From the NCBI GenBank assembly GCA_964016985.1, contig OZ024824.1, positions 122,632,839-122,696,838 of the forward strand: a stretch of 64,000 bases of DNA, written 5' to 3'. Origin of the DNA: Anodontia alba. Taxonomy: Eukaryota > Mollusca > Bivalvia > Lucinida > Lucinidae. Below are positions 20,041 through 32,689 of the stretch, piece by piece. Positions within the stretch are counted from its first letter, which is position 1. Every line of letters begins with the position of its first letter. Below the pieces are notes generated by a model, which was not told where the DNA came from, searched no databases, and saw only the letters and a list, made by a program, of their open reading frames with translations. The position numbers and the translations under genes are program-made.

Positions 20041-20289
20041 TTATTATTATTATTATATAGCTATAAGTATTAAATGATTAAAAATATGCGATGAATTCCA
20101 AGGAACAAACGTGCTGATATCACATGATATCGACACGCTTACTTGATATTACACGCTTATTCGGTTGTCTTCGAATGTGATCGAATTATTATTATTAGGC
20201 CCGAGCCTGCTATACTCATACATTTTGACTGGTTAGAGATGATAAGTTAGCCCCTGTGTTCTGGGTCCCAGTGGGGTCGTGGCACTCTG

Positions 20290-20500
20290 AATTGTTTACC
20301 CCCCACTCCCCCTCCCCCTACCCCACCCCCTTCCTCCCCCCCCCCCCAAAAAAAAAAAAAAAAAAAAAACAAAAAAAAACAAAAAAAAAACGATATATCA
20401 GCCCTACCAAAAAAAATGTATCCGGTATATCAGGCATCCGGTATATCAGGAATACCAAAAACAAAAAAAAAAAAAAAAAAAAAAAAAAAGAAGAAGAAAA
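20290..20500. repeat. Poly-C, poly-A low-complexity block
   Basis: C-rich then A-rich tracts. Inside are two copies of CCGGTATATCAGG-like text. Open frames here are artefacts of composition. Confidence 0.9.
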
Positions 20501-20749
20501 GAAAATATCTGCAGAGATTAGCATACCCCAAAAATATTCTTCTTGATTTTTTTCTCATTTTTCCCTGTATAATATTTGTATTAGTAATGCTTTAATGAAA
20601 CAGCTTCCAACATTAGCTCCGCCCGTTATAACTTTAATGGCATTGAAATTATGCACAGCAGAAATAGAACTGTTTAAATAAATAAAAACAACTAGACTAT
20701 CAGTTCAACAGAAGGTTCTAACCCGATTCTTACAATACCAACTTATTCC

Positions 20750-20790
20750 ATCTCCCCTCCCCTCCATCCCCACCCCACCAAAAAAACAAA

Positions 20791-20827
<37 letters not shown>

Positions 20828-21138
20828 CCGAAATTTTGATAGACCCCAAAATAGTCAGTTTTGAAAGTGACAAAAGTTTGTTTTGAAAGTGACAAAAAGA
20901 AAACAAAAAAAAACAAAAAAAAACAACTGCAAATGGCCAATATCTACCTCCGCCCCACTTAAAAAAAAAAAGCCACTTTTTTCCATAATAGTTAAATTCA
21001 AAATTCTAAACAAAAAAAAAATAAAATTAATAAATAAAATATATATATATAAAATAGTCCTAGCCTATGTAGCACACAAAATACAGAGTATCCCTTCCCC
21101 TCCCCGCCCGCCCCCCCGACCCCCCCCCCCCCCCCCCT
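20750..21138. repeat. Low-complexity A-rich and C-rich block
   Basis: Poly-A at 20788-20825, GAAAGTGACAAAAG repeated around 20864 and 20885, and poly-C at 21108-21137. Confidence 0.85.
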
Positions 21139-21387
21139 TGGAGTGGGCCTTTTTGTTTGGCACGATCCATGCAGCGTTCCCAGACGTCTCCCGTGAAAAA
21201 AAATGTAAGAAAAATTGATGGATATGTAGGCTATGTATATATGTACAAAGTTACAGTTTGAATTGTGGTGGAGGGGCTATGGATTGACACTGATATTGAC
21301 CACGGTTTAGATGTTGATAATTCAGTGATGAACTTAAAAAATAAACTGGCCAGTATTAGAATTTTAGACTTGTGCACAGGGATACTG

Positions 21388-21467
21388 GACAACTCGGCCC
21401 CTAACAAAGTCGGCCCCTAACCAACTCGGCCCCCACAAACTCGGCCCTTTACCAACTCGGCCCCTAA
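21388..21467 (+). repeat. Left array of CTCGGCCCC words
   Basis: Five units of 15-17 bases with variation between TAACAAAGT, TAACCAA, CACAAA and TTTACCAA linkers. Confidence 0.85.
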
Positions 21468-22499
21468 TATTTATAAATGATTATTAATGATGTTGTAACA
21501 TAAAGATATTATCAGTCTGCATATTTTAAATATAATAAGGTCTCTCTATCTATTATCTTCAGTGTTATAATGTTATTTTAAGTTAGATCTTATATGAATT
21601 ATTGAGTATCACTGAAGACTTTTAATAAACTCTACTGAAGTACAGGCTGATCCGAGTCTTCCCTTGGCGCATATCTAATTTAATTTTATTTTCATCTGAT
21701 TTTTTGTTTTTCATTATCACAGCCACATTTTTATTCTATAGACATGCGCAGCCGCTTAATTATGTCTTTATAGGCGCAGATGAATGTATTTCCTTAAAAC
21801 GTGCATTATTTGTTCTTCTCTTACTTGTGCTGGATTTTCATGAAACGTGTGCATTTTGTTCCTTTTGTTATTATTGCATATGCTGCATTGTCATAAAACG
21901 AATGCATTATTTGTTCTTTCAACTTAAATTGCCATGAAACATATGCATTATTTGAGCCAGCAAATGGGATAATGGTCCTAAAAGTATATGCGAACAGCGA
22001 AGGCAGGCGCGCCTGCGCATCCGCGCAGTCTCACCAGAGCCTTTGAACATATATAGTATAGAACTAGACGAAGGTTTAGACCAAGAATTAGACATCTAAC
22101 TCCACTAGATAGCTGAGCATGCGCATTTGAAGAATGACTTTACGGAGGACGAAAAGTACCATTACCTTGTGCCACAGCTCATTTGTTCTTTTCTTACATG
22201 TGCTGCGTTGTTACAATAAAGTCATGGTTATTATATTGTTGCTTCCTTTTGTAATAAATCCACTATTCAATACACGGTTTGTTTTCTCTTTATACCATTA
22301 TGGTAAACACAAAACAAACATAAAAAATATGTGTTTATCCGGAAACTGAACGATCTCTCTGTTCAATGAATAATCTGTAATATTAGCTTACAGCCTCTGC
22401 CAATCTACATATAATCTTTTTACATGTCTGCTGCATGAATACCCCTTATAAATCCCTCTTTATATCGGAAAAAGTGAGATTTACCGGGGAAACGACTTT

Positions 22500-22600
22500 C
22501 TTATTTCTGCTCTAAAACATATATTGTGGGTACTTGTTAGAACAATCTCCATCAAATTTTTCATCTGAAAATCGTCATTTTTACAGCCTCAAAAAATAGC
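22500..22600. repeat. R2 fragment
   Basis: Contains ATATTGTGGGTACTTGTTAG without the complementary right arm. Confidence 0.5.
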
Positions 22601-23436
22601 ATCGCAGGTAACAAGCGTGTTATCGTAATGTACATTAAGCTTTTTTTTTAAATATGGCAACAAATATGTTCATTGCTGTTAATGTACAGGGTAAACACAA
22701 CTATTAAATTTCACCAATTACCGTAGATCACCGTATTCTAACACCCCTGCACGTGTTGTTCCTTATTTGTCTTTACATTTCTAGCCGTGCTTTATCTAAG
22801 GCATTTGAGCACAGGAATTTCGTCGCGCGCTATCAACGGGAAACTAATCATAATTACTGTTGCGAAAGTTGCGTCCCTGGTAACTATGGACGCTCGCTTA
22901 CAATATTGGTCGAAACATTTATATACACAATAAATTATATTAGTAAGAGACAAAAATGATCAACGAACATTGCAGTTCTTTGACTTTTTTTTACCTGAAG
23001 TGTTCCTCTACAGGTTATACCATTCAAACACATTCGTTTTACTCATTGTTTCCATCGTGTATTTGTTGACATTATCGAAAACAAAAGTGTCGGTTAACAT
23101 TCTTATTTTGTTGTTTTATATTTCTCCTCCATAGGTCCATCGGGGCTCTCCAGTTTCATTCGATTTGCAATTCTTTCATGAACACAGGATACAAGTTTTT
23201 ATGTTTTAGGTCTACATCGGTTTATTATTTTACATCGTCAGCTGATTCGCATAAGTATCCGCTATTTTGAATGTTCGTCATCGAACCTTGTAACTACGTA
23301 ACCGTGTGACGTAATGCTTACAGGTTGACGTCAACTACCTAATGGGGAAGTCAGCCTGCGGGTAATAAAAATAATCATAAAAATCAATAAAAATCTCATT
23401 TATGCAAAACATTTGCTCAGTGAGGGGTGTTAGAAA

Positions 23437-23611
23437 AGAAATAAATTATTCTGAACCGTACTCAAATGCCGCAGATAAAGCACAGTTGAGTTTGGGTTGT
23501 ATCCATTTGAACACTCGCTCAATGCGCTCGCTCGTGCTCAAATGGATACAACCCAAACTCAACTGTGCTTTATCTTGGGCATTTGAGCACGGTTCGGAAT
23601 AATTTATTTCT
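23437..23611. repeat. Large fold-back, arms about 78 bp
   Basis: Left arm AGAAATAAATTATTCTGAAC; right arm ends TTCGGAATAATTTATTTCT, with a few mismatches. The loop is CGCTCAATGCGCTCG. The open frame across it (23402-23602) reads through both arms and is not a gene. Confidence 0.85.
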
Positions 23612-23907
23612 TAATTAGACCTATGCGCAGACCTATCTGCTATCTAAAAGAGCCGTCCATTCCAGCTCCGCCCCACTGTAGTCAATGAACGGATTGGAAG
23701 ACATTATCTCATCTATAGAAATGATATGCCTATTACATAAATTGTTGATCTAAAAAATGAAGTTTCCTGATATAATTTACATTTGACTGCAGACATTTTG
23801 GACTATATGATCATGGCATGTTTTGGGGACAAGTTCGAATGAAAAACAGACAAAATATTTTGTGTTTAAATACAGTGCTACTAGCCACCAAATGAAACAA
23901 TATTTTT

Positions 23908-24001
23908 TAGGGGCCGAGTTGGTCGTAGTCGAACTTGTAGGGGCCGAGTTGGTTAGGGGCCGAGTTTGCTAGGTGCCGACTTTGTTAGGGGCCGAGATGT
24001 C
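23908..24001 (-). repeat. Right array of GGGGCCGAG words
   Basis: Inverted counterpart of 21388-21467, ending GGGGCCGAGATGTCCCGG. Confidence 0.85.
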
Positions 24002-24239
24002 CCGGAATCGTGCATAGAATATGCGTAGCCATGTGAAATTATGCGCTGAACTTTTATAAATATTACTTATATTTTTAAAGTGGCTTTTGCCCAAAGAAAA
24101 TGCTTGAGATCGCTGCTAGGCCTGTAAAGGCTGTACACCTAACAACAACAAAGATGGAAAGACTTAACTCACCTTTGACGCAGCGAAAATTTAGAAATTA
24201 GCGCGCACACAACATAAGCTATGTAATAAAGTAATGAAC

Positions 24240-24385
24240 GCATAAGTAGCAACTCGGATCCATCAATACCTATCCAGACGAAACCCGGTAACCGGTAAAA
24301 TCATAGCCACGACATCATCATATCGATAAAATAGGTATTAGCACTATATTTACCAGTCCGGGTATTGATGGGTCCGAGGTAGCAA
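24240..24385. repeat. Hairpin repeat
   Basis: GTAGCAACTCGGATCCATCA near the left end pairs with TGATGGGTCCGAGGTAGC at the right end. Confidence 0.6.
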
Positions 24386-24747
24386 GAGTCTCACCTGGTG
24401 AAAGTCTTTGAATATGACCCAGAAAAAAAAAATCTGATTCTAAGTGCGTTTTGAATGCAGGAAGTAATGGGAAAACACTGACTAACCGCAATTTAAACCA
24501 TGTCTTAGTTTCATTCGGTGATCACTTGATTTCTTCTTTGACAAATACAAATTGCACAATCAAAAAGGTAAATATTGCTCTGCAAGCAGGATTTATCCGT
24601 TCACGTGCTTCTATTTTTTGTACTGTAGGTATTATGAGGATATTTTGTGCCAGAAAATACAGTGATCAATTATGTTATTAATAGCGGAATTTAATTTTAG
24701 ACAATGTCACATTTTCATGGCATGACCTGACGCATAGACAAAACCCG

Positions 24748-24873
24748 AGCCTTCTCTGGCTGTTCAAAGCCTTTTTATTGATTTGGGGTCTTTGACTTAA
24801 AAAAGCCTTCTGATATTTACTGATTGGCGGCCAATCAGTAAATATCAGAAGGCTTTTTGTCAGAGAAGGCTCG
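24748..24873. repeat. Nested hairpin
   Basis: The inner arms of about 28 bp (AAAAAGCCTTCTGATATTTA...) pair perfectly around CGG at 24800-24858. An outer pair GAGCCTTCTCTG / CAGAGAAGGCTC flanks it. Confidence 0.85.
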
Positions 24874-25289
24874 GATTAGTATAGACCATTATAATGGCTG
24901 TTTAATGTTATTGTTTTCATTCGGGCTACTGACATCGTGATTACAATGTTATGTAAAGTGACCAATAATTGTGGATGGAAAAATATTCCCTGTTCCATTG
25001 AAACAAATTGATTCAAGCCAAACTTTATTTGGATAATAGATTACTTTTGGTTAATATTCACTAGTAAATTTTTTCTGGCGTTTAAAAACACAGCTTTAAG
25101 AAGCTGCTTGCTTTTGCTGATACAAATACAACTGTTTCAATGATATTTTTCGGATATCAGCAGGCCCGCGCACAACCATATTTTTATGCCCCACCACAAA
25201 AAGTGCAAGGCTATTATGTTATACCCTCCGAAATTTTAAGTGTCTGTCTGTCCGTCAGTCAGCACTTCCATCATTCGTGTCCACTCCAT

Positions 25290-25930
25290 AACTCTGATAC
25301 GGTCAGAGATATTTTCACCAAACTTCACACAAATGTAAAGCATTATGAGACAACTTGCAGAACACATGAACATTAACTCTAGTTTATCTACTTTTGGAGT
25401 TACTGCCCTTTGAACATTGAACATAGCCATTTCTACCTTGTTCTCATGTCAGCTAGGTGCTCTGTAAGTAAAGACTGTTAGAGATATTTTCACCAAACTT
25501 CACACAAATGTAAAGCACTAGGAGACTGTACAGAACTCATGAACTGTAACTCTGGTTAACCTGCTTTTGGAGAAGTTACCCTTTGAACATTGACCATAGC
25601 CATTTCTACAGTGTACTCATGTCCGCTGTGTAAGTTGAAAACCGTTCCATATATTTTGATGAAACTTCTCAAAAGTGTAATGCACCATGAGACACAGTGC
25701 AGAACATAAAAAAAATGTAATACTAGTTAACCTGCTTTTGGAGTTGTGGCCCTTTGAACATAGTAAATATTAAAAATATCCATTTCTACTATGTATTTGT
25801 GTCCACTCTGTAAATTGAAAACCATTCCAGATATTTTGATGAAACTTCACACAAATGTAAAGCATCATGAGAAGAGGTACAGAACACAAGAAGGATAACT
25901 CTAGTTAGCCTACTTTTGGAGTTATGTGTC
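25290..25930. repeat. Satellite A, about 180-bp divergent tandem units
   Basis: Units begin near AGATATTTTCACCAAACTTC and include CTTTTGGAGTTACTGCCCTT and CATAGCCATTTCTAC. About three and a half units, then interrupted by the SINE-like copy at 25931; more units at 26200-26460. Confidence 0.75.
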
Positions 25931-26197
25931 ATGTATCTTTTGTAACCGGGGCGTCCAGCTGATATTGGCTTATAGTTGGGCAAGGCCTGCTATTCTTGTA
26001 GCAGGTAAGGGTAGGGAGGTGATGTTTTTATTTCTTCTGTTTCTTCACTTTCATTCCTGTTCCTCTTTCTTCCCTGTCCCTCTCTTTCATCTCTTCTGCT
26101 ATCTCTTCTGTCTCTTCTCCCTTTCTCTGGGAGACGACACAAAATGACCCACAAGGGTTGACGTGTCGTTAAACCCCAACTCAGTCAGTCATGGTGC
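25931..26197 (+). repeat. SINE-like dispersed repeat, copy 1
   Basis: Carries GGGGCGTCCAGCTGATATTG, a CT-rich middle and the end GTCGTTAAACCCCAACTCAG. Other copies are at 29118-29385 and 39665-39955. Confidence 0.65.
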
Positions 26198-26199
26198 TT

Positions 26200-26460
26200 T
26201 AAACTTTGAAAATAGTGGTTTCTGTAATATATTTGTGTCCACTCTATAAATTGAAAACTTCAAGATATTTTCTTGACACTTTATGCAAATGTATATCACC
26301 ATGATATAATATGCAAAACACAAGAACTGTAACTCTGAATTTCCTGCTTTTGGAGTTACCACCCTTTGAACATTGTCAGTAGTGAACCAAGTCATATATG
26401 TGTGCCCTTTCTATAACTTGAAAACAGTTTCAGAGATTCCCTTGAAGCCTTGCAAAAAAT
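26200..26460. repeat. Satellite A, continuation
   Basis: Units resume after the inserted SINE-like repeat (GTGTCCACTCTATAAATTGA, CTTTTGGAGTTACCACCC). Confidence 0.65.
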
Positions 26461-26579
26461 GTAAAGGGACATAACCTGCTATGATGTAGAACACATTATA
26501 TTTTTAATGGACAGATTAAATTTTTTTTCAAAGCAGTCTACACACTACACACTGTGTAAACGGCCCATTTGGTGACATT

Positions 26580-27370
26580 TTCACCAGTCGGACATGTTGC
26601 TCAGATCTTGATAAATTTTTACCAGAATGTTTGTCTTGGTGATATTATTGGTCAAGTTTGAATTTAGGTCATGTTGGGTCAAAAACTAGCTCAGTAGGTC
26701 GAATTTCTTTAAAACCTGGTTCGCCTTCTCGAGGCCACAGTTTTTCTTCAGCCTTCATGGAACTTTACCAGAATATTTGACTTGATGATATCTCGGTCAA
26801 GTGCAAATATGGGTCATGTTGGATCAAAAACTATGTCACTGCATCAAATTTATTCAAAACCTTATTCACCCTCTAGAGGCTACAGTTTTGCTTTAATCTT
26901 CAAAGAACTTTACCAAAATGTTTGTCTTGATAATATCTTGTTCAAGTAGGAATGTCAGTTATGTTGGGTCAAAAACTACATCACTAGGTCACTTTTCTAT
27001 AAAACCTTGTTCACCCTCTAGAGGCCAGTGTTTAGCTTCAGTCTTCATGAAACTTTTCTAGAAAGTTTTTTTTTACTGATATCTTGGTCAAGTTTGAATA
27101 TGGATCATGCTAGATTAGTCACTAGGTCACGAGATCAAATTTCTTTAAAACCTTTTTCACCCTCTGGGAAGCCACAGTTTTTCTTCAATCTTCATGAAAC
27201 TTTACCAGAATTTTTGCCTTTATGATATCTTATTTAAATAATCATCATGGATCTTGCTTAAAATGTTTGCCTTGATGATTTCTAGGTCAAGTTCAAAACT
27301 GGGTCACTTGGGGTCAAAAACTAGGTCACTGGGCCAAATCAAAGAAAAAAACTTGTTAAAACCCTAGAGG
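26580..27370. repeat. Satellite B, about 130-bp divergent tandem units
   Basis: About six units with GATATCTTGGTCAAGTTTGA, GGGTCAAAAACTAGGTCAC, CACCCTCTAGAGG and CTTCATGAAACTTTACCAG. Confidence 0.75.
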
Positions 27371-27389
27371 TCTCATTTTTAGCTCACCT

Positions 27390-27700
27390 GTATGAAAGTA
27401 CAAGAAGAGCTATTGCACTACCCCCGGCATTGGCGGTGGCGTGGGTGTTAACAAAAATGTTAAATAGAAAGGAAGGCAATGATCAGGAATCGATACAATT
27501 ATCCCACACCTCCCATCAGTCATCAAAGGGAAAGAAACACAAACACGAAATAACTGGACCCAAATGGAAACATCACTAGTAGAAAGCCGAACAGACAGTT
27601 ACTTTCCCACAAAGTGGCCAAATGGCTATCCAAAACAAAAAGATGTAAGCGACACACACATTCAAAGACGAACTATAACAAAAATAAACCATGACAGAAG
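27390..27700. other. Unique-looking spacer
   Basis: Includes CTACCCCCGGCATTGGCGG. No gene recognised. Confidence 0.3.
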
Positions 27701-28960
27701 AAAATTTTATGTCAAAGTTTTTAAGACCTAATATTTTCTAAAGCCTCTGATGGATTTAGTTTATATTTGGTATAATTATAGATATTGGTCAAAAATGTTA
27801 TTGAAGCTTATCCACACCCATGCTCATGACCTATAGGTCAAGGTCACACTTAGAAATTTTATGATAAAGTTTGGCATCAAAGTTTTTAAGATCTCTTAAT
27901 TTCTAAATCTTTGCATGGATTTACTGTATATGTATTTGGTATGATAATAGATATTGGTCCAAAATTTTATTTGGCACTACCCCCATCCCTGCTTATGACC
28001 TAAAGGTCAAGGTCACAGACTAAGAAATTTATGTTAAAGTTTTGCATTTAAGTTTTTAAGCTCTCTTAATTTCTAAATCCTTGTATGGATTTACTTTATA
28101 TTTGGCATGATTATAGATACAGATCCAAAATTTTATTCGGCCCTATCCCCACCCCTGCTTATGACCTGGAGGTCAAGGTCACAGACTTAGAAATTTATGT
28201 TAAAGTTTTGCATCAAAGTTTTTACGATCTCTTAATTTCAAAATCCTTGAATGGAGTTACTTTATATTTGGCATGATTATAGATATTGATCCAAAATTTT
28301 ATTCAGCACCATCCCCACCCATGTTTATGACCTGGAGGTCAAAGTCTTGGACTTAGAAATTTATGTTAAAGTTTTTCGTCAAAGATTTTAAGCGCTCTTA
28401 ATTTCTAAATCCTTGCATGGTTGCATGGAGTTACTTTATACATTGTATTTTGCATGATTATAGATACTGATCAAAAATTTTATTCGGCACTATCCCCACC
28501 CCAGCTTATGACCTGGAGGTCAAGGTCATGGACTTAGAAATTTATGTTAAAGTTTTGCGTCAAAGTTTTTAAGATCTCTTAATTTCTAAATCCTTGCATA
28601 GAGTTACTTTATATTTGGCATGATTAATGATATTGATTCAAAATTTCATTTGGCACCATTCCCTCCCATGCTTATGACCTAGAGGTCAAGGTCTCTGACT
28701 TAGAAATTTATGATAAAGTTTTTGGTCCAAGTTTTTAAGATCTCTTAATTTCTAAATCCTTGCATGGATTTACTTTCTATTTGCCATGATTATAGATATT
28801 GCTCCAAAATTTTATTCAGCACTATCCCTGCCTTGTAGCCTACAGGTTAAGGTCATGGACTTAGAAATTTTATGTTAAAGTTTTACCTCACAGTTCTTAA
28901 GATCTTTTATGCTACTTTTCAAATCATACTACATGTATTTATATTTGGTATACAGATAGC
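27700..28960. repeat. Satellite C, about 175-bp units with AGGTCA half-sites
   Basis: Seven to eight units with TCTCTTAATTTCTAAATCCT, TATTTGGCATGATTATAGAT and TATGACCTGGAGGTCAAGGT. Most units carry TGACCT..AGGTCAAGGTCA, a set of nuclear-receptor half-sites. Confidence 0.8.
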
Positions 28961-29117
28961 AGCTATGGAAGATGTTCATCCAAAATTATATCAAGTACGA
29001 TGTCTTCCTCCCTTTCCACCAAACAAAATGTTTGTCTTGATGATTTCTAGTTCAAGTTTGGAACTGGGTCACTTATGACTCATTGTTCAGTGACTTTCTT
29101 GGGGATGGTTGGGTGTG

Positions 29118-29385
29118 GCGAAGGTGTCGTGTATCTTACATCAATGGGGCGTCCAACTGATATTGGCTTACAGTTAGGCAAGGCCTGCTGTTCTTGTAGC
29201 AGGTAAGGGTAGAGGGGGGATATTTCTATGACTTCTGTTTCTTCACTTTCTTTCCTGTTTCTTCCCTGTCCTTCTCTTTCATCTCCTCTACTATCTCTTC
29301 TGTCTCTTTTTTCCCTTTCTCTGGGAGCTGACACAAAATGACCCGCAAGGGCTGATGTGTCATTAAACACCAACACAATCAATCC
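29118..29385 (+). repeat. SINE-like dispersed repeat, copy 2
   Basis: Same start (GGTGTCGTGTATCTTACATC) and same end type (GTCATTAAACACCAACACAA) as the copy at 25931. Confidence 0.65.
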
Positions 29386-29528
29386 AGTGACCTTCTTAAT
29401 TTTTTCCGTTTAAGTCAGTTTCTCAGAACTGTTGGTCCTACAGCAGTGAACTTGGCACTTGCATACATTTTAGCATGGCCTTTTGAATGCAGTCACCCAT
29501 ATTTCTTGACCTATATTTCACTGTTCAC

Positions 29529-31530
29529 CAGACCTGTTGTAATTGTAATCAGTAATCGTGATTACATGTAATCGATTACAAATTTTGAGTAATCAAAATG
29601 TAATCTGTAATCGTTGATTTCTATGATTACAAGTAATTGTAATTGTAATCGAATACATTGCAAAACAGCCTGTAATCGTGATTACTTTGACGATTACAAT
29701 ACAATTACAATATGGATAATTAAATAAAATAAGTCAAAAGGAATAGAATTGAAAAAAAAAAAAAACATTTCTGGTATGACACTTTGACAAGAAACAAGAA
29801 TATTGGAGATAATTATTTTGATTTGTATACATTTAATGACTTAAGGACTCTGTATTGGTTTTATGACTCTGTATTGGTTTGTTTAAAACAATCAATACAT
29901 CTTTGAGATAAAAGAAAATTTAAAAAATACATCTTCGAGCTCAATAAAAATTGAAGTTTCACACATGGATTAGCTGATATGGATTAGCAAATAATCAAAG
30001 TAATTAAATTGGCAAACATTTAATTACTTAAAGTAGTTTTCTTTGAAGCTGCTGTACATGCTAATTAGTCTCAAGGCAAACATTGCAGATCCAGATCAGT
30101 ATTGACTAGACCATGTGATAATGGTAAAGGCATGTGCCAAAAGAGGCATTTCAGGTGCAGCTTTGAATTTGTGCAGTCCCACCAGAGCCTTCACTGTCTC
30201 CACACATGTAATATGGAAAATGAAAATTTTAGTGTTTTTATAGTAACTTACTGACTTATATAATTTCATGTTTATTGTGTGCATGCTGTCAGCAATGTCT
30301 CTCATGTCAGATGACCTACTGTAAAAGTTATATACATTTGGACAATTGTTAAGTGGCTAAAGTTGACCTGTCATAATTTATAGTTGGAGTGTGGTCTTGT
30401 CATATATTCTGCATCTAAACAATGACATTTGAATTTGAAAGGATGTAGACCCTGATGTACTTTTTCTTCATTGTTTGCATTGGCCTATTTATCAAGTATC
30501 CAAATACTTCAATTATTTATGGCATTTCCTAAAACTGGCCCAATTATATCCTTCTGTAAAGTTTGACATATTGCCTGAGGACATTGACAGGTTTTGAGCT
30601 GGTTCTTTCATACAGGCAGAGGACCAAATAAGTGGAGTAAATTAGTGATAATTCAGGGATAATTTTTCCTTTCTCTCAATGAAAACATGTTGTGGGTACT
30701 CATTTGAACCATCTCGATGAGATGGTTGAAATGAGTACCCACAACATATGTTTTCATTGAAAGATAAGGAAAATTATCCTTCAATTATCAGCAATTTACT
30801 CCTCTTATCTGGTCTACTGACAGGTAAAGCAATGTCCTAACCACTTATTCACTGCAAATTTTAAATTGTACAGCCCTGCCCCCCCCCCACTCCCCTCCCC
30901 TCCCCCCCCCCCCTCCCCGATCAATCACCACACTCCATTTTTAGATAGAGAAGGGATTGTTCTTTCCTTTGTTCCATGAAGCTTAATAATGCTGCTTATG
31001 CAAATTAAACTTATTTATAAGAGATGAAAACTTGATTTAATTCCATTGTTGTTTTCATTTTTATATATCAATGCTTAAGATGAATAGCCTTGCAGAATTA
31101 TATTGCACCCTAGGGAGTACAACAAAACCCAGGCACTATAAGTCTTTGAACCAGCTCATGGTACCAAGAGGAAGAGTAAAACTAACCATACGTCATAGAA
31201 AATGTATAGTAAATGGAATATCATCAAAACATGAATATATGGTATAAAGAATAAGAAATAATGAATAACATCTTGTCAGAAGATATAGCATGCCATACAT
31301 AAGCTTTAAAAGAACAATAAAACAGATTATTAATTTAAATTAGAATTTTTTTAAACAGGAAACAACAAGAAAGTAATTGTAATTATAATCAATTACATTG
31401 CAATGTAATTGTAATTGTAATTGATTACATTCAGGAAAGATGTAATTGTAATTGTAATCTGTAATCATGAAATTACAAAGTAATTGTAATTGTAATCGAA
31501 TACATTTGTATGTAATCGGTAACAGGTCTG
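29529..31530. mobile_element. Non-autonomous hAT element with 8-bp target duplication
   Basis: The 8-mer CTGTTCAC flanks both sides (29521-29528 and 31531-31538). The ends are CAGACCTGTTGTAATTG on the left and the inverted match TAACAGGTCTG on the right. Subterminal regions are packed with GTAATTGTAATCGATTACA-like words in both orientations, typical of transposase-binding subterminal repeats. No transposase frame is present in its 2,002 bp. It carries an R2 hairpin (30655-30780), R1 debris (30068) and a poly-C tract (30878-30917) as internal passengers. Confidence 0.88.
30655..30780. repeat. R2 hairpin inside the hAT element
   Basis: Left GTTGTGGGTACTCATTTGAA, right TTGAAATGAGTACCCACAAC. The apical pair is CCATCTCGATGAGATGG. 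Confidence 0.85.
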
Positions 31531-31670
31531 CTGTTCACTGACTTTATTAATTTTTTGCATTTAATCCAGTTTCTCAGTAACTATTGGTCTAACAGCCAGT
31601 GATACTTAGCACATGCATACATCTTAGCATGACCTCTTGAGTGCAGTCAACCATATTTGACCTTAACCTA

Positions 31671-31894
31671 TACACTACAACAGCTTTATAACACGGTGTG
31701 TTATAACACGGTTTTGGAAATAACACGGTTCAAAGAGGGATCCCAAAAATGTATAGATTATATTGATAAATGACCATAAATGGTCATTTTTCAATATAAT
31801 TTATACATTTTTGTTTGGATATAACACAGTTGTTTAACTGACATGGTTTATGCTATGGACGCTATCAATAGCGTTATAAAGAGGTTGTGGTGTA
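31671..31894. mobile_element. MITE with TA ends
   Basis: TACACTACAACAGCTTTATA on the left matches the complement of TATAAAGAGGTTGTGGTGTA on the right imperfectly. Inside is a second hairpin around ATGACCATAAATGGTCAT (about 31748-31820). TA precedes the element. Confidence 0.7.
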
Positions 31895-32685
31895 TTTCAT
31901 ATTGTCCATTAAGCATGCTGCATTGTCTTACTTGTTAATATAATCATCATGAATCTCGGTCAGAATATTTCCCTTGATCATTTTTAGGTCAGGTTCTGTT
32001 AGTGCTGTGATATTTGGGTGAGCGATACAGGGCCATCATGGCCCTTTTATTTTATATAAATGGTCAAGATAATAAATCATTTTCTTTATCTGAGTAATGT
32101 AAAAGAACAACTCCAGTAATGTTATGTACTTTTTTAAAAAATGGCATTTGAAATTTTCAAGAAAAGGCATAAGGGTCATAAAGATTGATTTTGTTGCTAA
32201 TAAAGATCACAACCGGGTGTTCTGAGTCTGCATTCTTTCAGAATCATTCACTCTTACCACTTGATGTTAATTCATGAGTCTCCTAACTCATGGAAATTGC
32301 TCTGCTGATGTCACTTTGGAACTAATGTCATTTCTCTAGCCATGGCTTGTCTTTCTTCACCAGACTTTTGGAAGCAGGGATTTCATTGGGTCATTGAATG
32401 ACCAATACAACATGAACCATATTAACGAGATCTCGCATACAAAGAACAGAATTTGTTTTAAACTTACCAATGGATTAGATTTACTGAGGTTTTGTTTCTC
32501 AGTATAATAGACACTGACAGTGTTTAATTTTGCTTATGCTAATTTTCACCACTTTTAAATTGCACCTTTTCGAATTAACTTGACTTTTTCTTTTGTGGAT
32601 GTTTTAAACCTAATGAATTTTATTAGACTGGTGAATAGTCCATAACTCTAGTTAAGGTGCTTTTTTCAGTCCAAAAGTATTGATA
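31895..32685. other. No gene seen
   Basis: AT-rich spacer without recognisable repeat ends. Confidence 0.3.
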
Positions 32686-32689
32686 CTTT

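Larger units (their letters stand above)
21388..24001. mobile_element. Candidate DNA element bounded by inverted 16-bp word arrays
   Basis: The left array (21388-21467) repeats AACTCGGCCCCTAACC about five times. The right array (23908-24001) repeats its complement GGGGCCGAGTTGGTTA about five times. Tips TGCACAGGGATACTGGACA and, reversed, TGCACGATTCCGGGACAT are similar. No transposase frame is seen in the 2.6 kb between them, so it would be non-autonomous. Superfamily unknown. Confidence 0.6.

Noticed and set aside
20256..20940. Lys-rich and Phe-rich open frames
   Set aside because: Products of poly-A and poly-T runs.
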